Of a stretch of DNA of 33,213 bases, positions 17,168-24,685 are shown one piece after another. The stretch comes from Paenochrobactrum gallinarii. Lineage in GTDB: Bacteria; Pseudomonadota; Alphaproteobacteria; Rhizobiales; Rhizobiaceae. Numbering within the stretch: position 1 is the stretch's first letter; every line of letters starts with the position of its first letter. Position numbers and translations under genes: made by a program. The stretch is from assembly GCF_014205685.1 (NCBI RefSeq), contig NZ_JACIIU010000006.1, forward strand, positions 1 through 33,213. Direction: 5' to 3'. Under the pieces are notes generated by a model, which was not told the DNA's origin, ran no database searches, and worked only from the letters and a program-made list of their open reading frames with translations.

Positions 17168-18277
17168 TTATCCTTTGTGGTAGTGATGCGGTGTAAATGG
17201 AAGTGAATGAACATCAAGCGGTACGAGATTACCGCGGATATCTGTAAAAACACGGGAGCCGACAGCGGCAAATTCAGGGGTGACATAACCCATCGCTACC
17301 GGATGACCGGCTGAAGGGCCGAAGCCGCCGGAGGTGACGCGACCGATTTTGTTGCCGTCTGCATCAAAAAGCTCAACATCAGCGCGCACCGGCTGACGGC
17401 CTTCAGGCTTCAGGCCAACGCGTTTGACTTTGGCACCGGCTGCGAGCTTTTCCAAAAAGGCTTTGGCGCCGATAAAACCGGCGGTTTCGCGCACAGGTTT
17501 TGGCACAGCCCAGAGCAGACCTGCATCCACCGGATTGATTTCAGGGGTGATGTCCTGACCATGCAGGCAAAGACCGGCTTCCAGACGCAGGCTGTCACGC
17601 GCTGCAAGGCCGATCCACTGAACGCGCTCATCGGCAAAGAGTTTGGCGAGCAGGTCGCGGGCATCTTTTTCCGGCAGGGCAATTTCAAAACCGTCTTCAC
17701 CGGTATAACCGGAACGGGTGACAAACCAGTCAGCTTTCGGTTCGATACCGGTCATGAAGGTCAGCTCACCACCTGGAACACCTGCTTTGGCTGCAACATC
17801 GGCAGCGGCAGGGCCCTGAAGCGCTAAAAGAACACGGTCAAGCGGGTTGACGGTTACGGATTTACCGGCTGCCACTTTGTTGAGATGCGCAATATCGGCA
17901 TCCGCATTGCCGGCATTGGCAACGATCATGAAGCGGTTTTCGCCCAGACGGGTCACGATCAGATCGTCTTCGACGCCTGCATTTTCGTTGAGCAAAAATG
18001 TGTATTTCGACTGGTTCATCGGGATGGAAAGCGGATCAAGCGGGCAGGCTTCTGCCAACAGCCTGGCTGCATCATCACCGGAAATTTCAATGACACGCAT
18101 GTGGGAAATATCGAACAGGCCAGCCTGTTCACGCACATGCAAATGTTCCTTCATCACGCCCAGCGGGTAGGTGATTGGCATGTTCCAGCCTGCAAAGCCG
18201 CCAAAGCGTGCTTTCGCTGCTTCATGAAGATCCTGCAATGGCAGGGTTTTTAAAGAGGTTTGTGCCGTATCGCCCAT
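17168..18277 (-). CDS. gcvT: Glycine cleavage system T protein (aminomethyltransferase)
   Basis: A 369-aa folate-dependent enzyme (EC 2.1.2.10) that releases ammonia from the aminomethyl-lipoyl H protein and makes 5,10-methylenetetrahydrofolate. [39 protein letters not shown] and [20 protein letters not shown] are the family signatures. Length is normal (about 360-370). It is the first gene of gcvTHP, with a GGAG site just before the start codon and the riboswitch upstream. The L protein gene is not in this window. Confidence 0.97.
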   Translation of the reverse strand: MGDTAQTSLKTLPLQDLHEAAKARFGGFAGWNMPITYPLGVMKEHLHVREQAGLFDISHMRVIEISGDDAARLLAEACPLDPLSIPMNQSKYTFLLNENAGVEDDLIVTRLGENRFMIVANAGNADADIAHLNKVAAGKSVTVNPLDRVLLALQGPAAADVAAKAGVPGGELTFMTGIEPKADWFVTRSGYTGEDGFEIALPEKDARDLLAKLFADERVQWIGLAARDSLRLEAGLCLHGQDITPEINPVDAGLLWAVPKPVRETAGFIGAKAFLEKLAAGAKVKRVGLKPEGRQPVRADVELFDADGNKIGRVTSGGFGPSAGHPVAMGYVTPEFAAVGSRVFTDIRGNLVPLDVHSLPFTPHHYHKG

Positions 18278-18328
18278 ATCAACTCCAAAAGTCGCACGAA
18301 TGCCTCCGCAAAATGCGGTTGCTTCAGT

Positions 18329-18526
18329 GCCCCTCTGTCTGAAGCCTGAGAGACTCGCATAGTTTGATATAAACTACACTTACACCTTCGGCGCGGGAGC
18401 AGAGCCCCGACTTTCCAGAGTTGCCTTTCCTGTCAGCGGTTCTTGATACCTGAGAGATTTCGGGCGATTTCCCCTTCGGTGGCTGAGATACAGATTAACC
18501 GCTCCCAACTCTCTCCCGCAGACAGA
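18329..18526 (-). promoter_or_regulatory. Tandem (two-aptamer) glycine riboswitch upstream of gcvT
   Basis: Minus-strand RNA, 5' to 3'. Aptamer I (about 18526-18428) holds CGGGAGAGAGUUGGGAGCGG, GCCACCGAAGGGG and CUCUCAGGUAUCA, then CCGCUGACAGG. Aptamer II (about 18426-18329) holds CUCUGGAAAGUCGGGGCU, GCGCCGAAGGUGUAAG and CUCUCAGGCUUCAGACAGAGG. These are the conserved glycine-riboswitch cores. After it a CCGCA/TGCGG hairpin (about 18304-18316) precedes the gcvT ribosome site. In this family glycine binding normally turns on gcv expression. Confidence 0.93.
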
Positions 18527-18562
18527 CAGGGCAGTAGCCTTGTTGCTCCTTACCCTCGACGC

Positions 18563-18591
18563 GTTATGACTTAGCCGAAACTGGTTCTCAA
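18563..18591 (-). promoter_or_regulatory. Probable housekeeping promoter of the gcv operon
   Basis: TTGAGA (18591-18586), 17 bases, then CATAAC (18568-18563), about 40 bases upstream of the first riboswitch aptamer. The -35 fits the rhizobial CTTGA form; the -10 is imperfect. Confidence 0.6.
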
Positions 18592-18613
18592 GTCACTCGC
18601 TTTCTGTAGGCTT

Positions 18614-19774
18614 TCAGCCGGTTTTGCGCGACAATTTGCCTTGGGCGTAATCCAGTGCAACCACCAGTAGTCCTGCCGCAAGCGCCCAGAAGGCAGAGCC
18701 GATGCTCAAAAAGCTGATGCCGGAAGCGGTGACAGCAAAGGTGACAACTGCACTTAAGCGTTCTTTTTCTTTCGAGAGCGCCAGTGTCATGGCATTAATG
18801 AAAGGGCCGGAGAGGGCAAGTCCGGCAATCAGTGCGATTAAAACCGGCGGCAGCACGGCAAATATCGCCACCAGTGAAGCACCGAAAAGTGCAAAAATGA
18901 CATAAATCACAGCGTAAACAGGACCCGTCAGCCAGCGCTTTGCATGATCTGGATGCGCGTCAGGGCTGGTGCAAAGGGCGGCGGAAATCGCGGCCAGATT
19001 GCTGGTGGCAGCGCCAAAAAAGGCTGAAACCAATGAGACAAGGCCGGTGACCTGAAGTGCCGGACCTGTCGGCGGCTCATAGCCGAAGGCGCGCAATACC
19101 GCAAAGCCCGGCAAATTCTGCGATGCCATGGTGACGAGATAAAGCGGTAGTGCTAAACCGACCATGGCGCTGAAATGAAAACTCGGCGTGATGAATTCCA
19201 GCGTTGAAATTTCAGGTGCCGGAAGGCTCGGCGAGCGACCTGTCACAAGTGCAAAAATAACGCCGCCGATGAGTACGGCAATGACAGCAAGGGACGGATT
19301 GAAAAGCCGGATGATGAAGAAGAGGGCTGCCAGCGGCAGCACCATCATCGGATCAATTTGCGCTGCCTTGGCCGCATTTAAGACAAAGCCGACCAGGACA
19401 CCGGCCAGCATGCCGGAGGCAACGGAAGTCGGGATGCTGGAAACAAGGCGCGATAAAGGTTTGATAAGGCCGGTCAGGATAATCGCAATGGCGGTGACGA
19501 TAAATGCACCGACCGCTTCATTGATGGTAAAGCCGCTGCTGGCACCGATTAAAGCCAGACCCGGTGTCGACCATGCGGCAATGATCGGCATTTTATAGCG
19601 GATGCTGAGATAGGCGGATGCGGCGGCAATGGCCAGACAAACGGCTGTCACCCAGCTTGCGGTTTGGGTTTGACTGGCTCCCAGTACTGTGGCTGCGGCA
19701 ATGATAAGAGCAAGTGTGCCCCCAAAGCCGACAATAGCTGCAACACTGGATGAGGCAAGAACCGAAAACCGCAT
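18614..19774 (-). CDS. benE: BenE-family benzoate/H+ symporter-like transporter
   Basis: A 386-aa integral inner-membrane protein with about 11-12 hydrophobic helices along its whole length. The N-terminus (SVAAIVGFGGTLALI) and the motif IIAAWSTPGLALIG match the BenE/benzoate transporter family (nucleobase-ascorbate-like fold). The C-terminal segment PVLIALIAGLALSGPFINAM also fits. The family imports benzoate in Acinetobacter, but no benzoate catabolic genes are visible here, so the substrate is uncertain. It starts 30 bases after the alpha/beta hydrolase gene, on the same strand, so the two could share a transcript. Confidence 0.9.
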   Translation of the reverse strand: MRFSVLASSSVAAIVGFGGTLALIIAAATVLGASQTQTASWVTAVCLAIAAASAYLSIRYKMPIIAAWSTPGLALIGASSGFTINEAVGAFIVTAIAIILTGLIKPLSRLVSSIPTSVASGMLAGVLVGFVLNAAKAAQIDPMMVLPLAALFFIIRLFNPSLAVIAVLIGGVIFALVTGRSPSLPAPEISTLEFITPSFHFSAMVGLALPLYLVTMASQNLPGFAVLRAFGYEPPTGPALQVTGLVSLVSAFFGAATSNLAAISAALCTSPDAHPDHAKRWLTGPVYAVIYVIFALFGASLVAIFAVLPPVLIALIAGLALSGPFINAMTLALSKEKERLSAVVTFAVTASGISFLSIGSAFWALAAGLLVVALDYAQGKLSRKTG

Positions 19775-19804
19775 GAAATGAAACCTTTACCGGATGACAG
19801 AACC

Positions 19805-20575
19805 TTAATTGTTGATTTGAGCAATCATCATGTCGAGCGAGCGTGTCAGAAGGTCGAGATCCTGCGGGCGGGAAAGGCGATGGTCGCCGTCACGCACGAG
19901 GGTGAGGGTTACATTGTCGACCGGCAGATGTTCGGTGAGGAGAAGGGCGTGAGAATAAGGAACGTCCTCATCCTTCATGCCTTGCAGAATATGTACCGGA
20001 CAACCGGTTTCGATAATGTCTGTTAAAACCAGATTCTGCCGTCCGTCCTCAATCAGCTTGCGCGTATAGATAAAGGGATTGGGCGAATATTCTGAAGGCT
20101 CTTCAAAATAGCCTTTTTCGATCAGCGATTTTTTGTATTCTTCGCTTAAATTCGGCTCGATCAAACGTGCAGTGAAGTCCGGAGCCGGTGCAATCAGAAT
20201 AATACCGGCAGGGCCTTTGCCTTGCTTGATCAGCTCCTGCGTCATGCGCAAAGTGATCCATGCGCCCATTGAGGAGCCGACCAGAATTTGCGGGTTTTTG
20301 TTATATTGATGATGCACGGTGAGTGATTCATTCAGCCAGCGTGAGATGCAGCCTTCATTGAAGTCCCCACCCGATTCGCCGTGACCGGAATAATCTAAAC
20401 GTAAAAACTCGTGATCGTTAGCTGCTGCCCATTGGTCGAGTGTTTCGGCTTTGGTGCCCAGCATGTCCGACCGATAACCGCCCAGCCATGTGATTCCCTG
20501 TGCTTTGCTGCCTGCACGGTAGCGCAGGGCGATAGGGGCGCCATCAACGGTGATGAACTCTGGTTTACCTGTCAT
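19805..20575 (-). CDS. Alpha/beta hydrolase (ABHD10-like esterase)
   Basis: A 256-aa cytoplasmic hydrolase. LVGSSMGAW carries the nucleophile elbow G-x-S-x-G with S102. The likely acid is D202 or D204 in MKDEDVPY and the histidine is H232 in RDGDHRLS. An oxyanion-hole region at WLGGYRSDM and DYSGHGESGGDF (61-72) completes the fold. It resembles ABHD10 (mitochondrial esterase and depalmitoylase) and bacterial carboxylesterases. The start has a GGAGA site about ten bases upstream. Its neighbour benE may be co-transcribed, which would fit cleavage of an aromatic ester and transport of the acid, but this is only a guess. Confidence 0.9.
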   Translation of the reverse strand: MTGKPEFITVDGAPIALRYRAGSKAQGITWLGGYRSDMLGTKAETLDQWAAANDHEFLRLDYSGHGESGGDFNEGCISRWLNESLTVHHQYNKNPQILVGSSMGAWITLRMTQELIKQGKGPAGIILIAPAPDFTARLIEPNLSEEYKKSLIEKGYFEEPSEYSPNPFIYTRKLIEDGRQNLVLTDIIETGCPVHILQGMKDEDVPYSHALLLTEHLPVDNVTLTLVRDGDHRLSRPQDLDLLTRSLDMMIAQINN

Positions 20576-20873
20576 TGCTGCCGGTCTCCGATTATTTCAA
20601 GTATGATAGGGCTATACGCATGTCAGATCTTGTTCAATAGCGTAAAAGCCTTGAAAATCCGTTCTTTTCACTTAAATAATATGCAGGAGGCATGCTTTTG
20701 ACCAATTTATTCGGTTGGGGGTGATTTTTCTTAACAAAGATGCTATTGACATCCGCGCTTGCTTGACGCCATGTCCCGCATTAAGTGCGACTGCGCTGGC
20801 AAGTCACTGTTATTTAGCCGTTAAGCTGATAAAAGTGCCGCCGAGAAGTTTAATATTTGAGGAGTTAACGACC
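20576..20873. other. Gap between the hydrolase gene and infC
   Basis: This divergent gap holds the upstream regions of the minus-strand hydrolase and of plus-strand infC. A TTGACA hexamer (20746-20751) is present but lacks a good -10 at 16-18 bases. An ORF that runs through from 20715 into infC has no family similarity before the infC start and is not a separate gene. Confidence 0.4.
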
Positions 20874-21410
20874 ATTCGCCGACCGTTCAGAGCGACGCCG
20901 GTCCAGAAAGACGGACCGCGCTCCAACCGCGACATCCGGGTTCCCCGGGTTCAGCTAATCGATGCCGAGGGCCACAACCACGGTGACATGACCATTCAGG
21001 ACGCCATTGCGATGGCTGAAGAGGCGGGTCTCGATCTCGTAGAGATCGTTCCTAACGCCGAACCGCCTGTTTGTAAGATTGTTGACCTTGGTAAGCTCAA
21101 GTATCAGAGTCAGAAAAAAGCCGCTGAAGCGCGCAAAAAACAGAAAACGGTCGAAATCAAAGAAATTAAGATGCGACCGAACATCGACACTCATGACTAT
21201 GAAGTGAAGATGAAAGCTGCGCACCGATTCTTTGATGAAGGTGATAAGGTTAAGTTCACACTGCGTTTCCGTGGTCGCGAAATGGCGCACCAGGAACTGG
21301 GTATGAAGCTGTTACAGCGCGTTAAAGAAGAAACATTGGACATCGCCAAGGTGGAAGCTGAGCCACGCCTTGAAGGTCGTCAGATGATGATGGTTCTTGC
21401 GCCACGCTAA
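20874..21410 (+). CDS. infC: Translation initiation factor IF-3 with an ATT start codon
   Basis: This 178-aa factor binds the 30S subunit, prevents 70S joining and checks the start codon. The N-domain reads [31 protein letters not shown] and [12 protein letters not shown]; the C-domain has [17 protein letters not shown] and RGREM. I place the start at ATT (20874), nine bases after GAGGAG. The protein then begins MRRPF as in related alphaproteobacteria. An AUU start lets IF-3 repress its own translation, as known in E. coli. The in-frame ATG further up (20715) would give an unlikely N-terminal extension. A terminator follows the gene. Confidence 0.93.
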   Translation: MRRPFRATPVQKDGPRSNRDIRVPRVQLIDAEGHNHGDMTIQDAIAMAEEAGLDLVEIVPNAEPPVCKIVDLGKLKYQSQKKAAEARKKQKTVEIKEIKMRPNIDTHDYEVKMKAAHRFFDEGDKVKFTLRFRGREMAHQELGMKLLQRVKEETLDIAKVEAEPRLEGRQMMMVLAPR

Positions 21411-21497
21411 TGCGTGAAGCTGCTAAAAAATGCCGGACTACTGGCTGATTGAGGCTTTTGCCTCGTCTGTTGTGTGGTCTGGTTGCTTAAAATATAA

Positions 21498-21519
21498 AAC
21501 CGCCTTTGGGCGGTTTTTT
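21498..21519 (+). terminator. infC terminator
   Basis: AACCGCC-TTTG-GGCGGTT followed by T4, flanked by AAAA upstream. It separates infC from rpmI-rplT. Confidence 0.88.
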
Positions 21520-21665
21520 GTTGTTCTGCCTTTACTGAAGCACGTAACAATATGTTTAATGTATCAGCGTCGATATTTTCACCGTGCCGGATATGGCGGA
21601 TTGATTAAAGCGGTTGCGTTTTTATCATATTATGCCTATAAGGCCTCGTTCGAACCGACCGGCAG

Positions 21666-21715
21666 GGCATGCCGTGGCGGTTTCGCATGCTTTCCAGACT
21701 TTGGTCGGTCTGGAA
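21666..21715 (+). promoter_or_regulatory. Structured leader of rpmI-rplT
   Basis: Two hairpins stand side by side: GCATGC (21667-21672) with GCATGC (21685-21690), and TTCCAGAC (21692-21699) with GTCTGGAA (21708-21715). They lie 64 bases before rpmI, after the infC terminator. The position suggests an L20/L35 autoregulatory leader, as found in E. coli and Bacillus, but no known consensus was matched. Confidence 0.5.
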
Positions 21716-21778
21716 GTAGAAAACCAGAGCTCTGACATTCATTGCGAATGTTAAGGGCCTCTAGATTAGGAGAGCAAA

Positions 21779-21979
21779 ATGCCCAAGATGAAGACCAAAT
21801 CCTCCGCTAAAAAGCGGTTCAAAATTACCGCAACCGGCAAAATCAAAGCTGCTGCTGCCGGTAAGCGTCATGGCATGATCAAGCGCTCGAACAAGTTCCT
21901 TCGCGATGCTCGCGGCACCATGGTTCTTAGCGAACCAGATGCAAAGATCGTGAAGAAGTTCCTGCCAAACGGCCTCTAA
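21779..21979 (+). CDS. rpmI: 50S ribosomal protein L35
   Basis: A 66-aa basic ribosomal protein of the large subunit. The sequence [20 protein letters not shown] with [20 protein letters not shown] matches bacterial L35 throughout. The length is normal (about 65-67). A TAGGAGAG ribosome site lies 4-5 bases before the ATG. It is followed by rplT 28 bases later. A structured leader precedes it. Confidence 0.97.
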   Translation: MPKMKTKSSAKKRFKITATGKIKAAAAGKRHGMIKRSNKFLRDARGTMVLSEPDAKIVKKFLPNGL

Positions 21980-22007
21980 GCCGCTATATCCTTAAGGAGA
22001 TCATACT

Positions 22008-22409
22008 ATGGCACGTGTAAAACGCGGCGTAACTGGCCACGCTAAACATAAAAAAGTTCTCAAGCAGGCAGAAGGTTTCCGCGGTCGTCGCAAGAACACC
22101 ATCCGTACTGCTATGGCAGCTGTTGATCGCTCAAAGCAGTATGCTTACCGCGATCGCAAGAATCGTAAGCGTAATTTCCGCGCTCTCTGGATTCAGCGTA
22201 TCAACGCTGCTGTTCGCGCGCATGGCTTGACCTACGGCCGTTTCATTGACGGTTTGCTGAAGTCAAACATCGAAATCGACCGTAAAGTTCTGTCGGATAT
22301 TGCTATCCATGAACCTGAAGCATTTGCAGCTTTGGTTGATTCCGCGAAGAAGGCATTGGAATATCTGAAAGATACCACGCCTAACGCTTTTGAAGGCGCT
22401 GTACGTTAA
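22008..22409 (+). CDS. rplT: 50S ribosomal protein L20
   Basis: A 133-aa protein that binds 23S rRNA early in large-subunit assembly and, in several bacteria, represses its own operon. [60 protein letters not shown] and [13 protein letters not shown] are all diagnostic. Length is slightly above the E. coli protein (118 aa) but normal for alphaproteobacteria, due to a C-terminal tail. A CTTAAGGAG ribosome site precedes the start. It is co-transcribed with rpmI. Confidence 0.98.
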   Translation: MARVKRGVTGHAKHKKVLKQAEGFRGRRKNTIRTAMAAVDRSKQYAYRDRKNRKRNFRALWIQRINAAVRAHGLTYGRFIDGLLKSNIEIDRKVLSDIAIHEPEAFAALVDSAKKALEYLKDTTPNAFEGAVR

Positions 22410-22449
22410 GCCAGCCGCCTTCCCAAAGCACGATTGAATAACTTTTGGG

Positions 22450-22480
22450 ACCCGCGCTGGCTCGGCTGGCGCGGGTTTTC
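22450..22480 (+). terminator. rplT terminator
   Basis: ACCCGCGC and GCGCGGGT pair around an 11-base loop, followed by TTTTC. Confidence 0.85.
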
Positions 22481-22531
22481 TTATTTTCCGGATTCGAAAT
22501 GTACATTGAGACGCAAAATGCAAGACGCTTA

Positions 22532-22557
22532 CGGGTGGGGAATCACCCGGATGTTTT
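22532..22557 (+). terminator. Possible second hairpin terminator
   Basis: CGGGTG-GGGAAT-CACCCG followed by GATGTTTTT. Weaker than the rplT terminator and close to the ATG at 22595. Confidence 0.4.
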
Positions 22558-22594
22558 TGCTCCGGCTGTTACCGGTAATGCGGGTTAATGTGTC

Positions 22595-22987
22595 ATGAAA
22601 TCTGACATTGCCAGCTACCATTTCGGGATCAGGCACTATGATGCCGATACGGTGCCATTACTAAAGCACCTGCATAGCAGGCTTTCGCGCTTTGTGCCTT
22701 ATGTTTCACCGGAAACAGATGATGGCAGAAGACGGTTCCTATGCGGGTTGCACAAAATGCAGGCTTTGGTCTGTGCTGGTTTGAATGCGCCGGATATGGT
22801 TCGCACACAAGTGCATGTGGCCGGCAAAGTTGGTGCAAGCCCAAGGCAGCAAGCGCGTGATTTATGGCTGGCGCTCTTTCGCTTTACTACTGGCTTTATT
22901 CGCTTTTTGAAGCGATTTTATTGGGGCGGTGACGGTAAAAGACTGTTAAAAGCGATGGAGTTTTTCGATAAGGCTTTAAAGAGCTGA
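22595..22987 (+). CDS. Hypothetical protein between rplT and pheS
   Basis: A 130-aa basic frame with no family I recognise. It contains a central CGLHKMQALVCAGLNAPD and a C-terminal stretch RFTTGFIRFLKRFYWG that looks like an amphipathic or membrane-associated helix. There is no clear ribosome site (GCGGGTT only) and no promoter was identified. The ORF is on the same strand as its neighbours and avoids both of them. A minus-strand ORF overlaps its 3' end but is a shadow of pheS. It could be a small lineage-specific gene or a non-coding open frame; support is moderate at best. Confidence 0.4.
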   Translation: MKSDIASYHFGIRHYDADTVPLLKHLHSRLSRFVPYVSPETDDGRRRFLCGLHKMQALVCAGLNAPDMVRTQVHVAGKVGASPRQQARDLWLALFRFTTGFIRFLKRFYWGGDGKRLLKAMEFFDKALKS

Positions 22988-23136
22988 AATATACCAGAGA
23001 TTGCTGTTGGTTTGTACCGAAGTGATTGTCTGGCAAGAATACCCGATCAGGCCGGATTAATTGCTTGCTATCAAGCGATTGAACCGGTTCCAATACACCC
23101 GAAGCCCTCGTATCCCGAAGGTATAAAGGCATAATC

Positions 23137-24246
23137 ATGAGTGATCTTGAACAATTAGAACAGACAATTATGGGCGAAATCGCTGCCGCTGGTGACGAGA
23201 GCACCATTGAGACGGTGCGTGTTTCTGCTTTGGGTAAAAAAGGTTCGGTTTCTGAGAAGCTGAAATCACTGGGCGCGATGACACCGGAAGAGCGCCAGCA
23301 ACAAGGTCCGGCCATCAACGGCTTGAAAAACCGTGTGAGCGAAGCATTGGCTGCACGTAAATCCGAATTGCACAAATTGGCCGTTGCCGCCCGTCTGGAG
23401 CGCGAAAAGCTCGATGTGACCTTGCCGGTACGCAGTTCTGCTGCATCGCGCGGTCGTATCCATCCGATTTCACAGGTCATTGATGAAATTACTGCTATCT
23501 TTGCCGATATGGGCTTTTCGATTGCTGAAGGTTCGGATGTTGAAACTGACTATTATAATTTTACCGCGCTGAACTTCCCTGAAGGCCATCCGGCGCGTGA
23601 AATGCATGACACATTCTTCTTCAATCCGGATGAAAATGGCGAGCGCAAATTGCTGCGCACCCATACGTCTCCGGTGCAGGTTCACACCATGGAGCGCTTT
23701 GCGCAGATGCGTGACAAAGAAGGCCGTGACGAACCGATCCGTATCGTTATTCCGGGTAAAACCTACCGCATGGATTCCGATGCGACTCATTCGCCGATGT
23801 TCCATCAGGTGGAGGGTCTGGTTGTTGATAAGTCTTCAACCGTTGCCCAGATGAAATGGGTCTTGGAAGAATTCTGCAAAGCCTTTTTTGAAGTGCCTTC
23901 GGTTAAAATGCGTATGCGTCCGAGCTTCTTCCCGTTCACTGAGCCTTCTGTCGAAGTTGATATTCAGTGCGATCGTTCGGGCAAGGAAGTTAAGTTCGGC
24001 GAAGGCAATGACTGGCTGGAAATTTTGGGCTGCGGCATGGTGCATCCGAATGTGTTGCGCAATGCGGGCTTTGATCCGGATGTCTATCAGGGCTTTGCAT
24101 GGGGCATGGGTATCGACCGTATCGCCATGCTGAAATATGGAATGCCTGATTTGCGCGCTTTCTTTGATGCGGATGTGCGCTGGCTCAATCATTATGGTTT
24201 CCGTCCGCTTGATCTGCCAACCTTGTTTGGCGGCCTGAGCGCATGA
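23137..24246 (+). CDS. pheS: Phenylalanyl-tRNA synthetase alpha subunit
   Basis: The 369-aa catalytic subunit charges tRNA-Phe (EC 6.1.1.20) as an alpha2-beta2 enzyme with PheT. An N-terminal coiled coil (about 1-90) precedes the class II core: [12 protein letters not shown] with [11 protein letters not shown] (motif 1), [12 protein letters not shown] then [19 protein letters not shown] (motif 2), and [14 protein letters not shown] (motif 3). Length is slightly above average but normal. The 3' end overlaps the ASCH gene by four bases (ATGA). No Phe-rich leader peptide was seen upstream. Confidence 0.98.
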   Translation: MSDLEQLEQTIMGEIAAAGDESTIETVRVSALGKKGSVSEKLKSLGAMTPEERQQQGPAINGLKNRVSEALAARKSELHKLAVAARLEREKLDVTLPVRSSAASRGRIHPISQVIDEITAIFADMGFSIAEGSDVETDYYNFTALNFPEGHPAREMHDTFFFNPDENGERKLLRTHTSPVQVHTMERFAQMRDKEGRDEPIRIVIPGKTYRMDSDATHSPMFHQVEGLVVDKSSTVAQMKWVLEEFCKAFFEVPSVKMRMRPSFFPFTEPSVEVDIQCDRSGKEVKFGEGNDWLEILGCGMVHPNVLRNAGFDPDVYQGFAWGMGIDRIAMLKYGMPDLRAFFDADVRWLNHYGFRPLDLPTLFGGLSA

Positions 24247-24662
24247 TTGATGAGCGCATGATCAATCTGCCGGAACAATATCGCGATGCGGTTATGTTTG
24301 CTTTTGGCGATACACCGGAACTGGCTGATCAGTTACTGGCACTGGTGTTGCAAGGGCATAAAACTGCCACCTGTGCGGCATTGACCTCTTTCAGTGACGA
24401 AGGTGAGCCCATGCCGGTTGTGGGTCGTCGTGATGTGGTTCTGGATGGTCAGGGGCGCCCTGCGGCAGTGATTGAAACCATAGCCGTTGCTGTGCGCCGT
24501 TTTGACGAGATTGATGATGCATTTGCTGAAGATGAGGGAGAAGGACCGCTAAGTGAGTGGCGCAAAGGGCATGAGGCCTATTTTCGTCGCAATGGTGGTT
24601 TTTCGCCGGATATGGAATTGCTTTGTGAACACTTTCGCTTGGTCGAAGTGTTGAAACGCTAA
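24243..24662 (+). CDS. ASCH-domain protein
   Basis: A 139-aa protein of the ASCH superfamily (COG4405/YhfF-like). [18 protein letters not shown] at residues about 34-51 is the typical G-x-K-T-x-T beta-barrel signature, and [20 protein letters not shown] and [10 protein letters not shown] also fit. ASCH proteins are PUA-like and often RNA-binding or act on modified nucleosides (an E. coli relative is an N4-acetylcytidine amidohydrolase), but the substrate here is unknown. Its ATG overlaps the pheS stop (ATGA) and it ends 24 bases before pheT, so it is embedded in the pheST operon. Confidence 0.88.
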   Translation: MIDERMINLPEQYRDAVMFAFGDTPELADQLLALVLQGHKTATCAALTSFSDEGEPMPVVGRRDVVLDGQGRPAAVIETIAVAVRRFDEIDDAFAEDEGEGPLSEWRKGHEAYFRRNGGFSPDMELLCEHFRLVEVLKR

Positions 24663-24685
24663 AAAATTTAGGAAAGAAATCAATC

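Noticed and set aside
20715..20873. N-terminal extension of IF-3 from the ATG-type start at 20715
   Set aside because: The extra 53 residues do not resemble IF-3, and GAGGAG lies correctly for the ATT start at 20874.
22896..23480. 194-aa minus-strand ORF across the start of pheS
   Set aside because: It is the antisense shadow of pheS and of the hypothetical ORF before it; its composition is Ser/Arg-rich without a recognisable fold.
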